Shown: positions 1-10,402, counted from the stretch's first letter. The stretch is DNA of 44,072 nt from Dactylosporangium sp. AC04546 (GCF_022095675.1 NZ_JAHYSG010000100.1:1-44072), one strand, 5' to 3'. Numbers and translations are program-made. The notes: a model not told the origin generated them from the sequence alone.

Positions 1-227
1 GAGCCGGGGCCACGCCGAGCCGGGGCCACGCCGAGCCGGGGCCACGCCGAGCCGGGGCCACGCCGAGCCGGGGCCACGCCGAGCCGGGGCCACGCCGAGC
101 CGGGGCCACGCCGAGCCGGGGCCACGCCGAGCCGGGGCCACGCCGAGCCGGGGCCACGCCGAGCCGGGGCCACGCCGAGCCGGGGCCACGCCGAGCCGGG
201 GCCACGCCGAGCCGGGGCCACGCCGAG
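1..227. repeat. 16-bp tandem repeat array, 14 full copies
   Basis: The unit GAGCCGGGGCCACGCC is repeated 14 times without any visible change through base 224, followed by a partial unit (GAG). The array starts at the window edge, so its true length is unknown. A 16-bp period is not a multiple of three, so it is unlikely to be coding. There are no spacers, which rules out a CRISPR array. The perfect identity suggests recent expansion or homogenisation by slippage. Function unknown. Confidence 0.95.
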
Positions 228-353
228 GGCACGCGGGTGGTGGGCGCGCGTCCACCGGCTGCCTCCGACCGCACCGTCGTGCCTCGCCCGCAGAACAGCC
301 GCGCCCGAACCGGACGGTTCCCGGTCCTACGCTCCGTCGCGCAATGATTGCCG

Positions 354-370
354 GACATATCCGGAATGTC
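354..370. repeat. 17-bp imperfect dyad (copy 1) upstream of hairpin repeat
   Basis: GACATATCCGGAATGTC is a near-palindrome with arms GACAT/ATGTC around a TCCGGA core. It lies 33 bases before the first 56-bp hairpin repeat (403-458). A near-identical motif lies at exactly the same distance before the second hairpin, and a related one precedes the third. It could be a protein-binding operator or part of a larger composite repeat. Confidence 0.6.
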
Positions 371-402
371 GTCTGCCCATTCGTGAGCGGGCCGTAGCTG
401 CC

Positions 403-458
403 CATGATCGTGGGAAGCATTTGGCTGTCAGGGCAGCCAGAAGTTTCCCTTGATCATG
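403..458. repeat. 56-bp hairpin repeat, copy 1
   Basis: A 56-bp inverted repeat that starts CATGATC and ends GATCATG. The outer arms (403-418 and 443-458) pair with a few mismatches. The inner stem TGGCTG (422-427) and CAGCCA (434-439) closes a 6-base loop. Three more copies of exactly the same length occur at 583-638, 7309-7364 and 21143-21198. It lies on the 3' side of the leftward gene ending at 649. No coding potential is evident. Confidence 0.85.
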
Positions 459-533
459 GAGCTCCGCCACAATCTCCCGCCGAGGGCCCCGAGTGCGGCG
501 AACCGAATCGAGCCGAGCCGCCGCCCTTCGCCG

Positions 534-550
534 GACATATCCGAAATGTC
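534..550. repeat. 17-bp imperfect dyad (copy 2)
   Basis: GACATATCCGAAATGTC differs from copy 1 at one base. It again lies 33 bases before a 56-bp hairpin (583-638). The conserved spacing shows that dyad and hairpin were duplicated as one unit or are constrained together. Confidence 0.6.
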
Positions 551-582
551 GCCCAATCGAAGAATGGGCACGGCGGGGTGGT

Positions 583-638
583 CATGATCGATGGCGCGTT
601 TCGGTTGTCATGGCAGCCAGAACGCGCCGTCGATCATG
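583..638. repeat. 56-bp hairpin repeat, copy 2 (compensated arms)
   Basis: Same length and layout as copy 1, but the central arm sequence has changed on both sides. The left arm CATGATCGATGGCGCGTT pairs with the right arm AACGCGCCGTCGATCATG with a single T/C (G-U type) difference. The inner stem is CGGTTG/CAGCCA, paired through a wobble. Such paired changes indicate that the stem, not the primary sequence, is conserved. It ends 11 bases from the stop codon of the leftward gene at 649, a position suited to a 3'-end hairpin or terminator. Confidence 0.85.
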
Positions 639-648
639 CAAGCCCGCC

Positions 649-1233
649 TCAGGAGCTTGGCAAATGGTTCTTGATGCGGACCTCGTCCGGGGCGAACGCT
701 GCCAGTGACGTCATCTGGCCCTCCGGGCCGCCGACGAAGTCGCGCAGGCGGACCGCCACGTCGTAAGTGCCCGCGCGGCGGGCGTCCGACTTCGCCAGTT
801 CGCGCAGCACGCTCCGGTCGGGCCAGGCCGGGTTCGTCCCCGTGGTGTCCAGGCCGGCGCGGAGGCGGATCACGAGGTACCGCTCACCCTCGATCTCCAC
901 CATCGACACCTCGGCCACCCGCGACCATGGCAGGACCAGGGTGCGGATCCAGCCCGGGCGGACCGTCAGCGCGAAGTGGTTGGCGCCGACGCGGGGGCGG
1001 CGGGCCAGCGACAGGACGACGGGGACGACGCCGACGCAGGCGACCGCGAGCATCCACGTCGGAACGTCGGCGAGCGGGTTGTGGTCGCCCGAGTCGAGCA
1101 CCGAGGGCTCGTCGGCGAAGAGCGCGCGGACCAGCATGACGGCCAGGGTCGCGGACACCGCGTACCACGCCAGGGTCGACAGGGATCGGGCTGGGAAGCT
1201 GCGCCGCCACTCGATCCGCGATGGACCGGCCAT
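649..1233 (-). CDS. Two-TM membrane protein with PH-like domain, function unknown
   Basis: This 194-residue protein has two predicted membrane helices (about residues 18-40 and 57-77). A soluble C-terminal domain follows (about 80-190), rich in short beta strands and aromatic residues, for example FALTVRPGWIRTLVLPW. The layout resembles small actinobacterial membrane proteins with a bacterial PH domain; that family assignment is by pattern only. The ATG at 1233 gives a short basic N-terminus before the first helix. It is divergent from disA, sharing a 96-bp intergenic region, which is a recurrent arrangement but gives no functional link. Its 3' flank carries the hairpin repeat at 583-638. Confidence 0.75.
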   Translation of the reverse strand: MAGPSRIEWRRSFPARSLSTLAWYAVSATLAVMLVRALFADEPSVLDSGDHNPLADVPTWMLAVACVGVVPVVLSLARRPRVGANHFALTVRPGWIRTLVLPWSRVAEVSMVEIEGERYLVIRLRAGLDTTGTNPAWPDRSVLRELAKSDARRAGTYDVAVRLRDFVGGPEGQMTSLAAFAPDEVRIKNHLPSS

Positions 1234-1317
1234 CTATCACAATCCATCGAACGATGGCATCTGCCCACTCTACGGGCCGGGTCGATACCGCACCAGCACC
1301 GTACGTCCGACGATCCG

Positions 1318-1323
1318 TAGACT
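1318..1323 (+). promoter_or_regulatory. Putative -10 box of disA
   Basis: TAGACT fits the actinobacterial TANNNT -10 pattern and ends 6 bases before the GTG at 1330, so transcription would start at or next to that codon. No good -35 box is visible at 17-18 bases upstream. This supports 1330 as a leaderless start rather than the in-frame GTG at 1324, which would be untranscribed. Confidence 0.4.
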
Positions 1324-1329
1324 GTGCGG

Positions 1330-2469
1330 GTGCCGATTGACCGCGAGCCCGCCCGGGCCGGCGCCAACACCGGCCTCATCGGGGGCTGGGCCGCCGCGCT
1401 GCCCGGCGCCGACCCAATGCGTGCGACCCTCGCTCTGATGGCCCCTGGCACCGCGCTGCGGGACGGGCTGGAGCGCATTTTGCGCGGGCGCACCGGTGCG
1501 CTCATCGTGCTCGGCCACGATCGGGTGGTCGAGCAGATCTGCACCGGCGGGTTCCCGCTCGACGTCGAGTTCTCGGCGACCCGCCTGCGGGAGCTCTGCA
1601 AGATGGACGGTGCCGTCGTCCTGTCGAGTGACGGCACGCGAATCGTCCGGGCGGCGGTGCACCTCATGCCCGACCCGACGATCCCGTCTGAGGAGTCCGG
1701 CACGCGGCACCGCACGGCCGAGCGGGTCGCGAAGCAGACCGGCTATCCGGTGATCTCCGTCAGCCAGTCGATGCGGATCATCGGGCTGTATGTCAACGGG
1801 CAGCGCCACGTGCTCGACGACTCCGCCGCCATCCTGTCGAAGGCCAACCAGGCGCTGGCCACCCTGGAGCGGTACAAGCTGCGGCTCGACGAGGTCAGCG
1901 GCACGCTCTCGGCGCTGGAGATCGAGGACCTGGTGACGGTGCGTGACGCCGTCGCCGTGGTGCAGCGGCTGGAGATGGTGCGGCGGATCGCCGACGAGAT
2001 CGCCGGCTACGTGGTCGAGCTGGGCACCGACGGGCGGCTGCTCGCGCTCCAGCTCGAGGAGCTCATGGCCGGTGTCGAGGCCGACCGCACGCTGGTGATC
2101 CGCGACTACCAGCCCAGCGGGCGGCGCGCCCGGTCGTCGGACGACTCGCTGGAGGAGCTCGACGCGCTGTCCGCCACCGAGCTGATCGACCTGGTGGCGG
2201 TGGCGAAGTCGCTGGGGTATCCGGGGGCGAGCGACGCCCTCGACGCCGCGGTGTCGCCGCGCGGGTTCCGGCTGCTGGCCAAGGTGCCGCGGCTGCCGAG
2301 CCCGGTCATCGACCGGCTGGTCGAGCACTTCGGCAGCCTCCAGCGCCTGCTGGGCGCCACCGTCGAAGACCTCCAGGCCGTGGACGGCGTCGGCGACGCC
2401 CGTGCGCGCGGCATCCGCGAGGGCCTGTCCCGCCTGGCGGAGGCCTCAATCCTCGAGCGCTACGTCTAG
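1330..2469 (+). CDS. disA: DNA integrity scanning diadenylate cyclase DisA
   Basis: DisA condenses two ATP into cyclic di-AMP and slows or stops on branched DNA, linking genome integrity to second-messenger levels. The DAC domain is clear, with the DGA motif (about residues 93-95) and the RHR motif in [12 protein letters not shown] (about 126-128). A long helical spine follows, then a C-terminal helix-hairpin-helix ([18 protein letters not shown]) for DNA binding. The 379-residue protein aligns along its length with mycobacterial DisA as I remember it, apart from a short N-terminal extension. GTG 1330 is chosen because of the -10 box at 1318-1323; GTG 1324 and ATG 1423 are alternatives. It converges with the next gene at 15 bases. 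Confidence 0.97.
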   Translation: MPIDREPARAGANTGLIGGWAAALPGADPMRATLALMAPGTALRDGLERILRGRTGALIVLGHDRVVEQICTGGFPLDVEFSATRLRELCKMDGAVVLSSDGTRIVRAAVHLMPDPTIPSEESGTRHRTAERVAKQTGYPVISVSQSMRIIGLYVNGQRHVLDDSAAILSKANQALATLERYKLRLDEVSGTLSALEIEDLVTVRDAVAVVQRLEMVRRIADEIAGYVVELGTDGRLLALQLEELMAGVEADRTLVIRDYQPSGRRARSSDDSLEELDALSATELIDLVAVAKSLGYPGASDALDAAVSPRGFRLLAKVPRLPSPVIDRLVEHFGSLQRLLGATVEDLQAVDGVGDARARGIREGLSRLAEASILERYV

Positions 2470-2484
2470 AACCCTCTAAGAAGG

Positions 2485-3150
2485 CTAGGTGAGCTGGACG
2501 TTCACCGGCTCGCTGATCTTGGTGTCGAGGCGGCCGACCAGCTGATACTTGCCGGCGGGCGGGACCTCACGGTTCTCGCAGCCGTTGTTGGTCGCCTTGC
2601 CGTTCCACGTGTTGCTGTACTCCACCTCGATGCCCGGCTTGAGCGTCTTCAGCTCAGTGCCGTGCGGGGCGTCGCACTGGTCCGAGGACCAGATCTTCGA
2701 CGCGCCGACCTGGAGGTACAACTCCTGAAAATCGGCGCCGAGGTCACGGACGCAGTCGTGGTTGGAGGTGTTCTTGATCCGCAGGAAGAACTTCAGGTAG
2801 GCGCCGCGGAACTGCACCGGCTGCTCCGGCGCCGCCGTGAGCGACAGGTCGGCATCGGCGCACAGGGGAACGGTGGACGTGACCGCCGGGGCCGATGAGG
2901 GCGGCGAGGACGGCGGGGCCGAGGAGGTCGGCGCCTCACCCGTCGTCGGCACCTGAATGGTCGGTTCAGCGGTCGCGGTGGCGGTCGCGGTGGGTGCCCC
3001 CGAAGCGGGGCCGGAGGTCTTGTTGTCGCCCGGATCGCCCCGGCCGCAGGACGCCCACAGCATGAGCACGACGATCAGCAGCACCCCGCCCACAATCGCG
3101 CGGCGCCGCCAGTAGACGCCAGCAGGCAGCGGGCCAACCGTCATTTTCAT
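2485..3150 (-). CDS. Membrane-anchored extracytoplasmic Cys-rich protein, function unknown
   Basis: A 221-residue protein with a basic N-terminus and one hydrophobic segment (residues 18-34). Then comes a Pro/Ser/Thr/Ala linker (about 43-95) and a beta-rich domain (97-221) with cysteines at 97, 133, 159 and 191 that could form two disulfides. Cys35 follows WAS, a poor lipobox, so either a signal anchor or a lipoprotein is possible. The C-terminal part, with a 'FFLRIKNTSNHDC' stretch, looks like an immunoglobulin-like cell-surface domain of the DUF4232 type, but I cannot assign it with certainty. It converges with disA. No function is inferred. Confidence 0.75.
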   Translation of the reverse strand: MKMTVGPLPAGVYWRRRAIVGGVLLIVVLMLWASCGRGDPGDNKTSGPASGAPTATATATAEPTIQVPTTGEAPTSSAPPSSPPSSAPAVTSTVPLCADADLSLTAAPEQPVQFRGAYLKFFLRIKNTSNHDCVRDLGADFQELYLQVGASKIWSSDQCDAPHGTELKTLKPGIEVEYSNTWNGKATNNGCENREVPPAGKYQLVGRLDTKISEPVNVQLT

Positions 3151-3210
3151 GATGCACTCACCGTATCGGGGGAACGCTCAGTGATCGGCGAGGCGCGCCG
3201 TGAGCCGCGC

Positions 3211-3729
3211 TCAGAGATAGACCTTGCGGGCGTACACGGCGTGGGCGCCGGCGACACGATCGAGGAACAGCAGGCCAGCACAGTGGTCGATCTCGTGCTG
3301 GAGCGCACGCGCCTCGAACGCATCGGTCGTGATTTGTGTCTCTTCGCTACTGCCGGGAGCGTACCCGGCGACGACGATTCGGTTGGCCCGTTTCACGTCC
3401 CCGGTGAGGTCCGGGACCGACATGCAGCCCTCGCGGCCCTTCTGCCACTGGGACACCTCGACGATCCGCGCGTTGCACAGCACGAACGCGCCGTGGGTCG
3501 TGCGCGCCTTCGGGTGGCCGGTGACGTCGACCGCGAAGACCTGCGCGCCGACACCCACCTGCGGCGCGGCCAGGCCGACACAGCCGGGCGAGACCTTCAT
3601 GGTCGCGAGAAGGTCCGCCGCCAGCTGGAGGATCTCCGGCGCCGTGGGGTCCACGGTCTCACCGGGCGTCGACAGTACCGTCGAAGGCGCCCCGACGACC
3701 GGCAACACCACACCCTCGCCGAGCGTCAC
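3211..3729 (-). CDS. def: Peptide deformylase
   Basis: The enzyme removes the N-formyl group from nascent proteins using a bound metal ion. All three family motifs are present in this 172-residue protein: CVGLAAPQ (residues 50-57), EGCMS (100-104, metal-binding Cys) and QHEIDH (144-149, two metal-binding His and the catalytic Glu). The first motif has Cys where Gly is usual (GxGLAAPQ), the only departure seen. The GTG start overlaps the stop of the upstream ACT gene as GTGA, so translation is probably coupled. Its partner met-tRNA formyltransferase gene is not in the window. Confidence 0.95.
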   Translation of the reverse strand: MTLGEGVVLPVVGAPSTVLSTPGETVDPTAPEILQLAADLLATMKVSPGCVGLAAPQVGVGAQVFAVDVTGHPKARTTHGAFVLCNARIVEVSQWQKGREGCMSVPDLTGDVKRANRIVVAGYAPGSSEETQITTDAFEARALQHEIDHCAGLLFLDRVAGAHAVYARKVYL

Positions 3730-4244
3730 AGCAGGTCCGCTTCCGCCGGACGGAACGTGGCCTCGACGCCGAGCCGCTCCGCCGCCGCCACGAGCGCCGC
3801 GCCCAGCGCCTCGACGTCAACCCGCTCGGGCACGTCCACCTCGGCCACCACGACGTACAGCTGGCCGGCCAGCCGGGTCGTGAGGTCCGTGATGTTGCCG
3901 CCGGCCTCGGCCAGCGTCCGGCTCAGCGACGCGACGATGCCCAGCCGGTCGGCGCCGTGGACGGTCAGCACGTGGTGGCTGCCGGTCGCCTCGTACGTCG
4001 GCTCCTCGACGACCCGGCGGACGGTCACCAGCAGGGTGCCGTCGTCGGTCAGCGGCTCGAGCGCCGACTCGATCTCCTCGGCGGCGGGCGGCCCGACGCA
4101 GACCAGCGTCATCGCGAAGTGCCCCCGCAGCCGGGTCATCGTGGAGTCGGTCAGGTTGAGGCCGAGCCGGGCCAGGATCTCGGCGACGTCGGCGATGATG
4201 CCGGGCCGGTCGTGTCCGATGACGGTGACGGCGTACTCGTTCAC
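3726..4244 (-). CDS. Double ACT-domain protein (GcvR-like)
   Basis: This 172-residue protein consists of two tandem ACT domains. The first begins at NEYAVTVIGHDRPGIIADVAEIL, the second (about residue 90) at HHVLTVHGADRLGIVASLSRTL. Both carry the DRPGI/DRLGI loop that binds small ligands, usually amino acids, at domain interfaces. No DNA-binding or catalytic domain is present, as in GcvR-type regulators, so a regulatory role is likely but the ligand is unknown. GTG at 4244 is chosen because the first ACT strand begins directly there. The stop overlaps the def start (GTGA). It is divergent from mutY with only 10 bases between the proposed starts. Confidence 0.88.
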   Translation of the reverse strand: MNEYAVTVIGHDRPGIIADVAEILARLGLNLTDSTMTRLRGHFAMTLVCVGPPAAEEIESALEPLTDDGTLLVTVRRVVEEPTYEATGSHHVLTVHGADRLGIVASLSRTLAEAGGNITDLTTRLAGQLYVVVAEVDVPERVDVEALGAALVAAAERLGVEATFRPAEADLL

Positions 4245-4254
4245 TCGCTTATCC

Positions 4255-5133
4255 TTGCGTATCGCTACCTCCGCCCTCGCAGAGACCGTCACCGCGTGGT
4301 ACCGCGCGAACGCCCGCGACCTCCCCTGGCGCCAGCCGGACGCCACGCCCTGGGGCGTGCTCGTCAGCGAGGTCATGCTCCAGCAGACCCAGGTGTCGCG
4401 GGTCGAGCCGGCCTGGCACCGCTGGATGGAGCGCTGGCCGACGCCGGCCGACCTGGCCGCTGACCCGCCCGGCGAGGCGATCCGGGCGTGGGACCGGCTG
4501 GGGTACCCGCGCCGCGCCCTGCGCCTGCACGCCTGCGCCGCGGCGATCGTCGAGCGGCACGACGGCGAGGTGCCCGACGACGTCGACGCGCTCCTCGCGC
4601 TGCCCGGCATCGGCATGTACACGGCCCGCGCCGTCGCCGCCTTCGCCTTCCGCCAGCGCCACCCAGTCGTCGACACCAACGTCCGCCGCGTCGTGGCCCG
4701 CGCGGTCGAGGGCGCGGCCGACGGCGGCGCGGCCACGACCCCGGCCGACCTGCGCGCCGTCGAGGTACTGCTGCCGGTCGACCACGAGGCGGCGGCCACC
4801 GCCTCGGTCGCGTTCATGGAGCTCGGCGCCGTGGTCTGCACGGCCCGCACCCCACGCTGCGACGAGTGCCCATTGACGGCGATCTGTGCCTGGCGGCTGG
4901 CTGGGTCGCCGCCGAGTGAGGGGCCGAGCCGGAGGACTCAGCGGTACCACGGGACCGACCGGTATGTCCGCGGACTCATCATGGCGGTCCTGCGAGGGGC
5001 GGACGACCCGGTCGCCAAAGACCGGCTCGATGTCGTCTGGCCCGACGCTGAGCAGCGCGAACGGGCACTCGGGGGCCTGCTGTCGGACGGCCTCGTCCGC
5101 GAGCGGGCCGGCACCTTCACGTTGCCAGGATGA
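4255..5133 (+). CDS. mutY: A/G-specific adenine glycosylase MutY
   Basis: MutY excises adenine mispaired with guanine or 8-oxoguanine in base excision repair. The helix-hairpin-helix-GPD fold is plain. SEVMLQQTQV holds the catalytic Glu (about residue 39), LLALPGIGMYTARAV is the DNA-binding hairpin (113-127), and VVDTNV holds the catalytic Asp (140). Four cysteines (195, 202, 205, 211) with spacing C-x6-C-x2-C-x5-C bind the 4Fe-4S cluster. The product is about 292 residues, close to the mycobacterial enzyme. Start choice is uncertain: TTG 4255 avoids overlap with the divergent ACT gene, while ATG 4219 would overlap it by 26 bases. Confidence 0.93.
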   Translation: MRIATSALAETVTAWYRANARDLPWRQPDATPWGVLVSEVMLQQTQVSRVEPAWHRWMERWPTPADLAADPPGEAIRAWDRLGYPRRALRLHACAAAIVERHDGEVPDDVDALLALPGIGMYTARAVAAFAFRQRHPVVDTNVRRVVARAVEGAADGGAATTPADLRAVEVLLPVDHEAAATASVAFMELGAVVCTARTPRCDECPLTAICAWRLAGSPPSEGPSRRTQRYHGTDRYVRGLIMAVLRGADDPVAKDRLDVVWPDAEQRERALGGLLSDGLVRERAGTFTLPG

Positions 5134-5243
5134 CTTTCTGGATGACTTCCTCAAAGACGGACGTCAGTATCGGATAGTTGCATGCCATTCGGGTGGGTTT
5201 CTTCACCCCCACGGCGCAGTCGTCGCCCGATACGCTGCGTTCC

Positions 5244-6137
5244 GTGCTCATCGGTGTTAGGACCGCACGCCGCCTCGCCGTCGGCCTGACGATGGTCGCG
5301 GTGCTGGCCGCCTGCGACGACTCGGCGAAGGCCGGCCGCTCAGCGGCGGCCGGCGCCAGCGCCTCGCCCGCGGTGTCGGTTGCGCCGTCGCCGTCAACTG
5401 AGGCCCCTGGACAACCCGTCAGCTCCGCGCAGCCGTCGAAGAGCCCCGGTGGTGGCGGTGCGTCCGCGTCGCCGTCCCTGCCGCCGCCCGGCAGCGCCTA
5501 CCAGGGCCGCCTGCCGAAGTTCGGCAAGCCGCCGACGCCGCACCGCATCAACGTGCCCGAGGGCAACAGCGCGCCATGGCTGTCGCGGATCCCGACCGAC
5601 CAGCCCGTCGCCTTCATCACCATCGACGACGGCTGGATCAAGCGGCCCGAGGCGCTCGAGCTGTTCCGTGAGGCCGGCGTGCCCGTGTCGCTCTTCCTGA
5701 CGATCAATGCGATCAAGGACGATCCCGCGTACTTCCAGCGCCTCCAGGACGCCGGCGCCGTGATCGAGGCGCACACGATCAGCCACCAGAGCCTCAAGGG
5801 CAAGCCGTACAGCTTCCAGCGTAAGGAGATCTGCGGCTCGGCCGACCAGCTGGGCCAGATGTTCGGCAAGCGCCCGACGCTCTTCCGCCCGCCGTTCGGC
5901 GAGAAGGACGCGACGACCCTCAAGGTGATCCACGAGTGCGGCATGAAGGCCGGTCTCTTCTGGAAGGAGACGGTCGACAAGGGCATCGTGCGCTACCAGG
6001 AGGGCAAGACGGTGCAGCCGGGCGACGTGATCCTGATGCACTTCCGCGACCGCTTCGTGGACGACTTCATCGCGGCCCTGCAGGCCATCGCGGCGGCCGG
6101 CCTGACACCGGCCCTGCTGGAGGACTACATCCCCTGA
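5244..6137 (+). CDS. Lipoprotein polysaccharide deacetylase (NodB/CE4 family)
   Basis: From the GTG at 5244 the 297-residue protein has a lipoprotein signal (RRLAVGLTMVAVLAAC, lipid-bearing Cys24). An Ala/Pro/Ser/Gly linker (25-100) and a NodB domain follow. The domain has TIDDG (126-130, base and metal Asp), HTISH (177-181, metal His pair), RPPFGE (215-220) and ILMHF near the C-terminus, the expected CE4 motifs. It probably removes N-acetyl groups from a cell-envelope glycan outside the membrane; the substrate is not known. TACGCT (5231-5236) could be a -10 box giving an almost leaderless message. An earlier in-frame ATG (5178) would put 22 residues before the signal and is less likely. Confidence 0.9.
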   Translation: MLIGVRTARRLAVGLTMVAVLAACDDSAKAGRSAAAGASASPAVSVAPSPSTEAPGQPVSSAQPSKSPGGGGASASPSLPPPGSAYQGRLPKFGKPPTPHRINVPEGNSAPWLSRIPTDQPVAFITIDDGWIKRPEALELFREAGVPVSLFLTINAIKDDPAYFQRLQDAGAVIEAHTISHQSLKGKPYSFQRKEICGSADQLGQMFGKRPTLFRPPFGEKDATTLKVIHECGMKAGLFWKETVDKGIVRYQEGKTVQPGDVILMHFRDRFVDDFIAALQAIAAAGLTPALLEDYIP

Positions 6138-7024
6138 TACGCGATCTTCAGCGCCGCTGCCGCCTCGGGCGACAGCGGCGCTTCGCTTTGCACGGCCGCC
6201 CGCAGCCCGCCGGGCACCGCGAACCACCCGGGCTTCCCGGCCACGGGCTGCACGAACGGCGGCAGGGCCACGAGATTCTCGGTGATGTCCAGCCGATCGG
6301 CCCGCCGCGCGTCGACGCCCGGCAGGTACGCGAGCTTCTGCACCAGCTCCCGATCGTCCCGGGCCAGCCCGTCGAGCACGGCGCCGACGAGGTACCGCTC
6401 CAGCGGCCCATCGACCCGCGCCAGGCTCCGCAGCTTCGCCTCCCGCTCACCGGCACTCTTCTGCTGCGCCAGCCAGGCGGCCGCGAGCCCCACGGCCTGC
6501 GGCCACCCGTGCGTCAGCAGATGCAGGTCGGGCGCGAGCGTGTCGGCCCCGGCCGCGTCGCCGAGCGCCGCCCCGAGCGCCTGGTACGTCTCGTCCTCGG
6601 CGAACGACAGGTCCCGCGCCGTCACCGTCTGCCGCGCCCGGATCGGCAGCGGCGCCTGGGCCGCGACGACGACCCGGTCATTGGGCAGCCCGTTGATCCA
6701 CTCGACGTGCCGCTCGTCGGCCTCGTCGACGACGAGCGTCCCGCCGGACGGGCCTTGCGGCGGATCGAGCTCAAGATTGAGCAGTACCCCGCCCCGGCCC
6801 GCCGACCAGGCACTGAGCAGCGTGGACTTCCCGGCCCCGGCCCCGGCGACGACGAGCGTCACGCCACGGTCGACCCGGTCGAGCCGCTCCAGGAGCGCAC
6901 TGCGCGCAATGGGCGGCACCGCGGGCCGACGCCCGAACCGTGCGGGGCCAGACCCGAGGCGCTCCTTACCCACGCCCGGCAAGATAGCCTGCCGTCGCTC
7001 GCTCCGGGGCCCCCGCCCGGTCAA
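6125..7024 (-). CDS. Free-standing STAND/MalT-like ATPase domain protein
   Basis: The 299-residue protein contains a P-loop NTPase core. A basic N-terminus precedes Walker A GAGAGKST (residues 61-68) and Walker B TLVVDEAD (96-103). The later LTHGWPQAVGLAAAWL segment matches the helical region that follows the ATPase core in MalT/LuxR-type STAND regulators. Those proteins normally run to 800-900 residues with repeats and a C-terminal helix-turn-helix. Here the protein stops soon after the helical region, without an output domain. It may be a minimal regulator, a partner of another protein or a shortened relative. Its 3' end overlaps the deacetylase gene by 13 bases, tail to tail. Hairpin repeat copy 3 lies about 285 bases upstream of its start. 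Confidence 0.75.
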   Translation of the reverse strand: MTGRGPRSERRQAILPGVGKERLGSGPARFGRRPAVPPIARSALLERLDRVDRGVTLVVAGAGAGKSTLLSAWSAGRGGVLLNLELDPPQGPSGGTLVVDEADERHVEWINGLPNDRVVVAAQAPLPIRARQTVTARDLSFAEDETYQALGAALGDAAGADTLAPDLHLLTHGWPQAVGLAAAWLAQQKSAGEREAKLRSLARVDGPLERYLVGAVLDGLARDDRELVQKLAYLPGVDARRADRLDITENLVALPPFVQPVAGKPGWFAVPGGLRAAVQSEAPLSPEAAAALKIAYQGM

Positions 7025-7248
7025 TCAGCCTCATGGCCCGACCGTCAGGCTCCGAACGATCGAACACGGCAAGCCGCAGACACGACCGCCGCCCACCGTC
7101 CGCCCGCCCGCCGAGTTCCCGAGACAAGCCGGTCCCAGAACGAAGACAAAGACTCCCACCCCGCAGCACGGCGGTGCCGCTTCCCCACGGGAACCGCGCC
7201 GAAACCCCGGAACACCCTCCGAAAGTGTGACCACGGAACTCGCCGAAC

Positions 7249-7265
7249 GACATTTCGGAAATATC
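7249..7265. repeat. 17-bp imperfect dyad (copy 3, inverted relative to copies 1-2)
   Basis: GACATTTCGGAAATATC resembles the reverse complement of the dyads at 354-370 and 534-550. It precedes hairpin repeat copy 3 by 44 bases rather than 33. The association of dyad and hairpin is thus seen at a second locus, with relaxed spacing and opposite orientation of the dyad. Confidence 0.5.
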
Positions 7266-7308
7266 GCCCGGAGCTTGCCGAGCCGAACGGCCACCGCTCC
7301 CACCGGCC

Positions 7309-7364
7309 CATGATCGAGGGAAACATCTGGCTGTCATGGCGACCAGAAGTTTCCCTCGATCATG
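7309..7364. repeat. 56-bp hairpin repeat, copy 3 (perfect outer arms)
   Basis: The outer arms CATGATCGAGGGAAAC (7309-7324) and GTTTCCCTCGATCATG (7349-7364) are perfect 16-base inverted repeats. The inner stem TGGCTG/CGACCA keeps most pairs. Total length is again 56 bases. It lies downstream of the clpC terminator hairpin (7382-7420) on the 3' side of leftward clpC. Confidence 0.88.
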
Positions 7365-7381
7365 GAACAGGCGCTACAACG

Positions 7382-7420
7382 GGAGAGGCCCCCGACCCGC
7401 GTGCGGGTGGGGGCCTCTCC
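7382..7420 (-). terminator. clpC transcription terminator hairpin
   Basis: GGAGAGGCCCCC (7382-7393) pairs with GGGGGCCTCTCC (7409-7420). The stem extends through ACCC/GGGT after one bulged G, around a 6-base loop. It lies 51 bases past the clpC stop codon. No T-tract follows on the clpC strand, as is common for actinobacterial terminators. Confidence 0.85.
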
Positions 7421-7471
7421 GGCGTTCGTTGGCTGCCGCGCCTCCGGGACGAGCCCGGAGGCGCGAGCGCG

Positions 7472-10012
<2,541 letters not shown>

Positions 10013-10402
10013 CCCTGCTCCTCACGTGCCGTGTCCGTCGCCGCCGCCCCTGTGCGGAATCCCCCGGGGAGGGGATCGCCACGCGAAGCTCTGTCGGACG
10101 CCAACGTGACCGTGCCATCACTCTATCGCCGCGGACCGACACATTGCGGGTGTGCAGCATTGCCGCACCCCACGTCGGACCACGCCTTGGGTGTTGCCTA
10201 CCCTCCGGGCACCACGTGTACCCGGTGCTTTTGCCCAACGCTCGCATCCCGGAGCCTGTTCCAGCAGCCCCGGCCGTACGCCAAGAGCGAAATCCCGGCC
10301 CACAACACGACAGCACCCACCGTAACCGAGTCGTTACGGTGGGTGCGGCCCCGCTCAGGGAGTAAGCAAAACGAACGCTCAGGACGAAACGGTCAAGCGG
10401 CG
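10013..10402. other. 390-base intergenic region between lsr2 and clpC
   Basis: Besides the lsr2 terminator (10313-10346) I see no gene here. On the clpC strand there is a TAGAGT -10-like hexamer at about 10121-10126, but no matching -35. I found no convincing HspR (HAIR) or ClgR site. CACGTG at about 10213-10218 is a short palindrome of unknown meaning. Confidence 0.5.
10313..10346 (-). terminator. lsr2 transcription terminator hairpin
   Basis: GCACCCACCGTAAC (10313-10326) and GTTACGGTGGGTGC (10333-10346) form a perfect 14-base-pair stem with a 6-base loop CGAGTC. It lies 56 bases past the lsr2 stop codon. The hairpin separates lsr2 from clpC on the same strand. Confidence 0.88.

Larger units (their letters stand above)
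7025..7471. other. 447-base intergenic region with repeats and clpC terminator
   Basis: No gene is visible between the STAND ATPase and clpC. The region holds a 17-bp dyad (7249-7265), hairpin repeat copy 3 (7309-7364) and the clpC terminator (7382-7420). The part 7025-7248 must carry the promoter of the leftward ATPase gene, but I see no convincing -35/-10 pair in it. Confidence 0.6.

Noticed and set aside
1..227. CRISPR array
   Set aside because: The 16-bp repeats are contiguous without spacers and no cas gene is present.
3181..4254. Extension of mutY upstream to give a 650-residue protein
   Set aside because: This part is antisense to def and the ACT gene and has no domain; the glycosylase fold begins just after 4255.
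10013..10402. HspR or ClgR operator upstream of clpC
   Set aside because: I looked for CTTGAGT-type and CGC-N5-GCG-type sites in the upstream region and found no convincing match.
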